Shown here: piece after piece, positions 32,233 to 35,916 of the stretch | Numbering within the stretch: the stretch's first letter is position 1 | Layout: each line of letters begins with the position of its first letter | Origin: Aquisalinus sp. | GTDB taxonomy: Bacteria > Pseudomonadota > Alphaproteobacteria > Caulobacterales > Parvularculaceae | Direction of reading: 5' to 3' | DNA length: 35,916 nucleotides | Assembly (NCBI GenBank): GCA_022763115.1 | Contig: JALEGJ010000087.1 | Location: 1 to 35,916, forward strand | The notes under the pieces: generated by a model | The model's database searches: none | What the model saw: the letters and a program-made list of their open reading frames with translations, nothing else | Told to the model about the DNA's origin: nothing | Translations under genes and position numbers: made by a program

Positions 32233-33615
32233 ATGCCAGTGCCACTGCCAAATATCCTGAGAAAATTGCTCCAGCAGAAAAGCCTGATGGAAACCGTCGG
32301 CAATGCGTCGGTGCTGGTGCTGACACGCTTTGGCGGTGCGGTGGCGAATTTCATCTTCACCCTGTTGCTGGCCCAGTATCTGGCCCCATCGCAAGTGGGT
32401 TTTGTGATGACAGCATTGTCCCTCGGCGCGCTGGCGTCCCTGTTCACGACCCTGAATATGGAGAACGGCGCGGTGCGCCATCTCCTGCAACCGCTCGAAA
32501 AGGGTAACACGGCAGAAGCTGCCGGGTTCATGGCCTATGGCTGGCGTGTACTGCGCATTGCGACCCCGATTGTGATCGTAGGGCTTATCGCCTTTATGTT
32601 GCTAAGTCAGAGCCTGAAGAATGAGCTGACCCGGCAGGAATTCTGGGCCGTCTTTTTCCTTGCCATTTCTGTGCCCATGCTGGCAATGCTGCGGCTTGGC
32701 ACCCGCTGGGCCCACGCTTTGTCGAAGATCAAGCGCAGCATGTTGTCCTGGGCTCTATTCCGTCCCCTGATCCTGTGCCTCGCTGTCGGCGGGGCAGCGC
32801 TTTTCTTCGGTGGCCTGCGCGTTGATATCGTGCTGCTGGCCAATGCTGTGGCGTGTCTGGTCGCGCTGATTATCCAGCACTTTCTGTTGCGTAGTGCTTT
32901 CGCCTTCACAAAGGACGCGGAACCCGATACCAGCCGCTCGCGCGACTGGATGTCTACCGGGCTCTATCTGTCTGTCACGATCCTCCTGATAGACTATTTC
33001 CAGAATGTGGTGATTGTGACGTCGGCTCTGGGCCTGTCAGATGGAGATGTGGCGCGTCTTGCCGTGGCTTTGCGCTTTATCGGCTTCCTCCGTATGGGGC
33101 TTATGGCAGTGAACATGGCTGTCAGCCCGCGTGTCTCCAAGGCTATCAGTGCTGAGCGGATGGGTGACGCGCAGCATCTTCTCTCCCAGTCAACGCATCT
33201 GAAATTCTGGCCAACGGTGATCGTGACAGCACTGGTCTGGTGGCTGGCGCCGTTCCTGGTGGGTCTTTTTGGCGAAGACTATGAAGCGGCGGCCTGGCCG
33301 CTGCGTTTGTTCGCATTGTTGCCATTGGTGGCAGCCTTCTTCGGTCCCTCCATCATGGTACTGAACGTGACAGGCCGTCAGCAGGATATTTTCAGGCTTT
33401 CTGCTGTCAGCCTCGGCCTTTTGGTGGTTTCTGTGCCCGTTGCTGGAATTTCACTGGGATTAAATGGCGCAGCTGCAGCGGCTGTCCTTTCAGTGTTTGT
33501 CTGGGAGTGGGCCCTGTTTGACCGGACAAAACGGGACACGGGCATTGACGCGTCGATCATGGCTGCAATGAAGCTGTTGCTTCCCAAAAAGCTGTCAGCA
33601 GAACCACAAGCCTAG
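32233..33615 (+). CDS. Wzx-type lipid-linked oligosaccharide flippase
   Basis: A 460-residue polytopic membrane protein of the MOP/polysaccharide-transporter superfamily. Twelve to fourteen hydrophobic helices can be drawn; VLTRFGGAVANFIFTLLLAQYLAPSQVG near the N-terminus is the typical opening of this group. It should turn undecaprenyl-linked repeat units from the cytoplasmic to the periplasmic side. The start is uncertain: ATG 32233 has a weak GGATC site upstream, while ATG 32197 would add 12 residues without a ribosome site. The gene converges with the Wzy-like gene with only 10 nt between stops. Confidence 0.85.
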   Translation: MPVPLPNILRKLLQQKSLMETVGNASVLVLTRFGGAVANFIFTLLLAQYLAPSQVGFVMTALSLGALASLFTTLNMENGAVRHLLQPLEKGNTAEAAGFMAYGWRVLRIATPIVIVGLIAFMLLSQSLKNELTRQEFWAVFFLAISVPMLAMLRLGTRWAHALSKIKRSMLSWALFRPLILCLAVGGAALFFGGLRVDIVLLANAVACLVALIIQHFLLRSAFAFTKDAEPDTSRSRDWMSTGLYLSVTILLIDYFQNVVIVTSALGLSDGDVARLAVALRFIGFLRMGLMAVNMAVSPRVSKAISAERMGDAQHLLSQSTHLKFWPTVIVTALVWWLAPFLVGLFGEDYEAAAWPLRLFALLPLVAAFFGPSIMVLNVTGRQQDIFRLSAVSLGLLVVSVPVAGISLGLNGAAAAAVLSVFVWEWALFDRTKRDTGIDASIMAAMKLLLPKKLSAEPQA

Positions 33616-33625
33616 GATCTGACCC

Positions 33626-34912
33626 TCAGGTAGTCTGTCTACGGCGCAGGTCACTAAAGAGTACCATGAATACCCCTGTCCAGAAGATCATCGGGTTCAT
33701 GATGAAGACCGAGAACAGTTCGGACTCGGTAAAACTTCGTACCAGCAGGATGGCCGCAATCGTCAGAATGAATCCATCCTGCGCCTGCGGTGCGGTAAGC
33801 CACTGCCGGATCAGCAGCCAGTAGGCTTTGCCCATGGTGATAAGAAACAGGATCAGCCCAACAACACCCAGATGCACCATCACTTCGTAATAGGCGTTAT
33901 GAAAATAGAACTGGTTATTCTCAGCCCCGAACAGTGTTGAAATGCGCGTTGCCTGATTAACATCTGGGCGCCAGAATGCCCCCGCGCCAAGGCCAATAAC
34001 CGGCTTTTCCTCAATCAGCTGGTTACCGACTTCCCAGATTTGTGTGCGCCCGGTCAGGGTCGTGTCCTTGTCCAGTCTCTCCAGAAAAGCCGTATAGGGA
34101 TTGACCTGGTAGATATTGGCAACCGCCAGCCCGGCAAAACCAATAAAGACAATACTGCCCGAGATAAGCAGGGGCCTCAAACCAGGCACGCGTCCGGCCA
34201 GGGGCCAGATACCACCGATGAGTGCCGTCAATAATCCACCAGCAAACAGCAGAACCAATGCTGTCGCCGAGTTACTGCCAAGCAATAGATAAAGCGCTGG
34301 CAGCATCATCACAGGGGCAGCCAGTCGCCAGATTGGCGCGTAGCGCCTGTCGAGCAGGATTGCGATTGCCGCAATAATCAGGATCAGCATCCGAAGACCA
34401 AGCACGTTCTTGTGCGGAAAGATACCGATCATGGCATATCCACCATCCAAACCGCCAACATAAGCTGTCTGCCCGAAGAGGAGGCTGCCAATCATCAACA
34501 GGCTGCTGGCCACAAAAACGGTGACCACGAACTGACGGTAATCAAGCCGCGCTGCCGTATAGGCACAGATCACCAGCGTAACCGCCATGAAGGCCCCGAA
34601 GCGGATCGATAACATTGCCGCGTCGGACCACAAGGTGGACAAGAGGCACAAGGCAGGCAACAGAAAGAAGAAAGCGCCGCGCTTCAGCAAGGGCAGAACA
34701 TCACGCCAGTAGACAATCGTTGCCAGCAAAACCAGCGCTGTTGCCGGATATCGCAAAAAAGCCGCCATCGGAAATTCCAGCGGAATAACAATCAGCCACA
34801 GGATCACCAGCAACTGGTCGATGATCGTGCCCCGCCCGCGTTGTAGCGTCAGGTTCAAAGCTCTGCCGGTTCCGGCAGATGTGTGCAAAGTGGTGTGCGG
34901 CGCATAACTCAT
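33626..34912 (-). CDS. Wzy/O-antigen ligase-family membrane protein
   Basis: A 428-residue membrane protein with about 11-12 hydrophobic helices and a large periplasmic loop containing LTGRTQIWEVGNQLIEEKPVIGLGAGAF and FHNAYYEVMVHLGVVGL, the hallmark of the Wzy_C superfamily. The family contains O-antigen ligases (WaaL) and polymerases (Wzy); in an export cluster with Wzx and Wzc types a polymerase role is more likely. The ATG at 34912 follows the sulfotransferase stop directly (TGACATG) with GGAG 8 nt upstream, so the two genes are translationally linked. An in-frame TTG at 34933 would overlap that gene. Confidence 0.86.
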   Translation of the reverse strand: MSYAPHTTLHTSAGTGRALNLTLQRGRGTIIDQLLVILWLIVIPLEFPMAAFLRYPATALVLLATIVYWRDVLPLLKRGAFFFLLPALCLLSTLWSDAAMLSIRFGAFMAVTLVICAYTAARLDYRQFVVTVFVASSLLMIGSLLFGQTAYVGGLDGGYAMIGIFPHKNVLGLRMLILIIAAIAILLDRRYAPIWRLAAPVMMLPALYLLLGSNSATALVLLFAGGLLTALIGGIWPLAGRVPGLRPLLISGSIVFIGFAGLAVANIYQVNPYTAFLERLDKDTTLTGRTQIWEVGNQLIEEKPVIGLGAGAFWRPDVNQATRISTLFGAENNQFYFHNAYYEVMVHLGVVGLILFLITMGKAYWLLIRQWLTAPQAQDGFILTIAAILLVRSFTESELFSVFIMNPMIFWTGVFMVLFSDLRRRQTT

Positions 34913-34913
34913 G

Positions 34914-35786
34914 TCAGACGCTCCAGTCCGCAAAAGCCATGCCGGTCAACGCGCGAAAGGCTGCTGCATCATCGCGCAACCTGTCGGCTATCCGGTTGCG
35001 GACAGCTTCGGGTATTTCCGGCAGGGTCTGCTGCGCCTGACCACGACTGGCCAGGGCCTTGGCGCGTCCGGCAAGGCCGCGTGGGGCCATGGCACGCAGT
35101 CGCTGCCCCAGCCCTGTATCGCGCAGTTTCAGCCACCAGTCCGGCACCCGCGCAACCTGTCCTGACGAATTGCTCTGCACTGCTACCACGCTCATGGGAC
35201 GCGCAGGCAGATCAAGATGAGCATTCAACCGCCCAAGGCTTTGCGCCGGATTGCAGGTCAATTCGTCAAAATCCAGCACCAGAATCTGTTCCACCTGAAA
35301 GTGCTCAAGCCACGCGGCAAGCTGCCAGGAATACCGGGATGTATTGATGATGTGCTCACCACGCTGACTGTCCAGAAGATCATGCGGCGCGGGCATCTCC
35401 TGACCTGACAGTAGTGAATGTGTATATTGGGAAATCGCACGCGCTACCGGATCGCGCACGATGTAAATCAGCCGGGCATCCGGGTTGGCCGCGCGCACCT
35501 GCTCGGGCACACCCGCAAACACGTCGCGCTTGCTGTAATTCGGAGAGATTTCACCGCAGCGATCAGCCGCCAGGTCAAAAAAACGGGCATAGCTCGTCTC
35601 GGCAGATGGTTTCTCGCGCACGAAAAAGTCGGTTTCCTTCATCTTCGGTAAGGAGAACCCTGCCTGTGCCGCCAGAAGCTCATGCAGCAATGTCGTTCCG
35701 GCCCGCATCGCGCCGATGACAACGAAGTCAGGCAACGGCCGGGCCGTTTCTGAACGCGTCTGCTGTCTCAAGGTAGTATTAACCAT
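34914..35786 (-). CDS. Sulfotransferase, Sulfotransfer_1/3 type
   Basis: A 290-residue PAPS-dependent sulfotransferase. The 5'-phosphosulfate loop is FVVIGAMRAGTTLLHELL (21-38) and the 3'-phosphate motif is LIYIVRDPVARAISQYTH (106-123, with Arg111 and Ser119). EISPNYSK between them resembles the NodH/heparan N-deacetylase-sulfotransferase type of bacterial enzyme. It is coupled to the Wzy-like gene, which places it in polysaccharide modification. With the other sulfotransferase (31316-32116) it suggests two sulfation positions on the repeat unit. GGAAG lies upstream of the ATG. Confidence 0.88.
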   Translation of the reverse strand: MVNTTLRQQTRSETARPLPDFVVIGAMRAGTTLLHELLAAQAGFSLPKMKETDFFVREKPSAETSYARFFDLAADRCGEISPNYSKRDVFAGVPEQVRAANPDARLIYIVRDPVARAISQYTHSLLSGQEMPAPHDLLDSQRGEHIINTSRYSWQLAAWLEHFQVEQILVLDFDELTCNPAQSLGRLNAHLDLPARPMSVVAVQSNSSGQVARVPDWWLKLRDTGLGQRLRAMAPRGLAGRAKALASRGQAQQTLPEIPEAVRNRIADRLRDDAAAFRALTGMAFADWSV

Positions 35787-35916
35787 CTTTCGCTTCCGGG
35801 CAGTCTCGTCTCTTTATCATCGCAAAAGCTGCGCCAATTCCCTTATAACATGTACACCGTAGGGTCTGAGAGACTGGTTAACATGCCAGCAAGACAAAGC
35901 TGATAAATGAACACCA
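35787..35916. other. Upstream region of the last minus-strand gene
   Basis: The final 130 nt hold no gene start on the plus strand. They should carry the promoter of the sulfotransferase-wzy pair. A minus-strand TATAAG is visible near 35848, but its -35 partner is poor, so no promoter is called. Confidence 0.3.

Overview
The window looks like chromosomal DNA of an alphaproteobacterium, probably free-living and possibly marine. Four things point that way: the rnd-lptC-lptA-lptB-rpoN-hpf-ptsN gene order, the alphaproteobacterial-type AddB/AddA pair behind tsaE-amgK-murU, the alphaproteobacteria-restricted families MmcB and DUF1150, and GTTC-N7-GTTC (LexA-type) and TTAA-N7-TTAA (CtrA-type) sites. 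No genus can be assigned from the sequence alone. No rRNA, tRNA, CRISPR array, insertion sequence or prophage was seen.

Layout. 1-788: fabB (cut by the window edge) and fabA, for unsaturated fatty acid synthesis. 907-2691: an exported SH3-domain protein divergent from a D-2-hydroxyacid dehydrogenase that is coupled to a tiny membrane protein. 2697-6366: a minus-strand run encoding a GT4 glycosyltransferase, a GNAT acetyltransferase, dUTPase, a MoeB/ThiF-type E1 enzyme and a YceI lipoprotein. 6527-9573: accessory genes, namely a small unknown protein, a Sco-type lipoprotein, a LuxR-type regulator, MmcB and a 2Fe-2S ferredoxin. 9688-19046: tsaE-amgK-murU-addB-addA with 4-8 nt overlaps, then trxA. 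These cover tRNA t6A synthesis, peptidoglycan sugar recycling, double-strand-break repair and thiol redox. 19275-24937: an RNase D-like exonuclease, LPS export (lptC, lptA, lptB), sigma-54, ribosome hibernation factor and PtsN. 24961-26259: DUF1150 and undecaprenyl-pyrophosphate phosphatase. 26435-35786: a polysaccharide export cluster with a short Wza, a large outer-membrane barrel, a Wzc-type co-polymerase/tyrosine kinase, a flippase, a Wzy/ligase-type protein and two different sulfotransferases. This suggests a sulfated surface or exopolysaccharide. UppP, next to Wza, would recycle the lipid carrier for it.

The most interesting non-coding signals are these: (i) an exact LexA-type box laid over the start codon of mmcB; (ii) a second exact box at 27277-27291 in a 568-nt gene-free gap; (iii) a chain of six hairpins between that box and the barrel gene, which would be a highly structured leader of the polysaccharide operon; (iv) a lux-box-like dyad in front of the solo LuxR gene. 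No clearly new multi-gene system was found. The structured leader with its SOS-type box is the best candidate for something undescribed.
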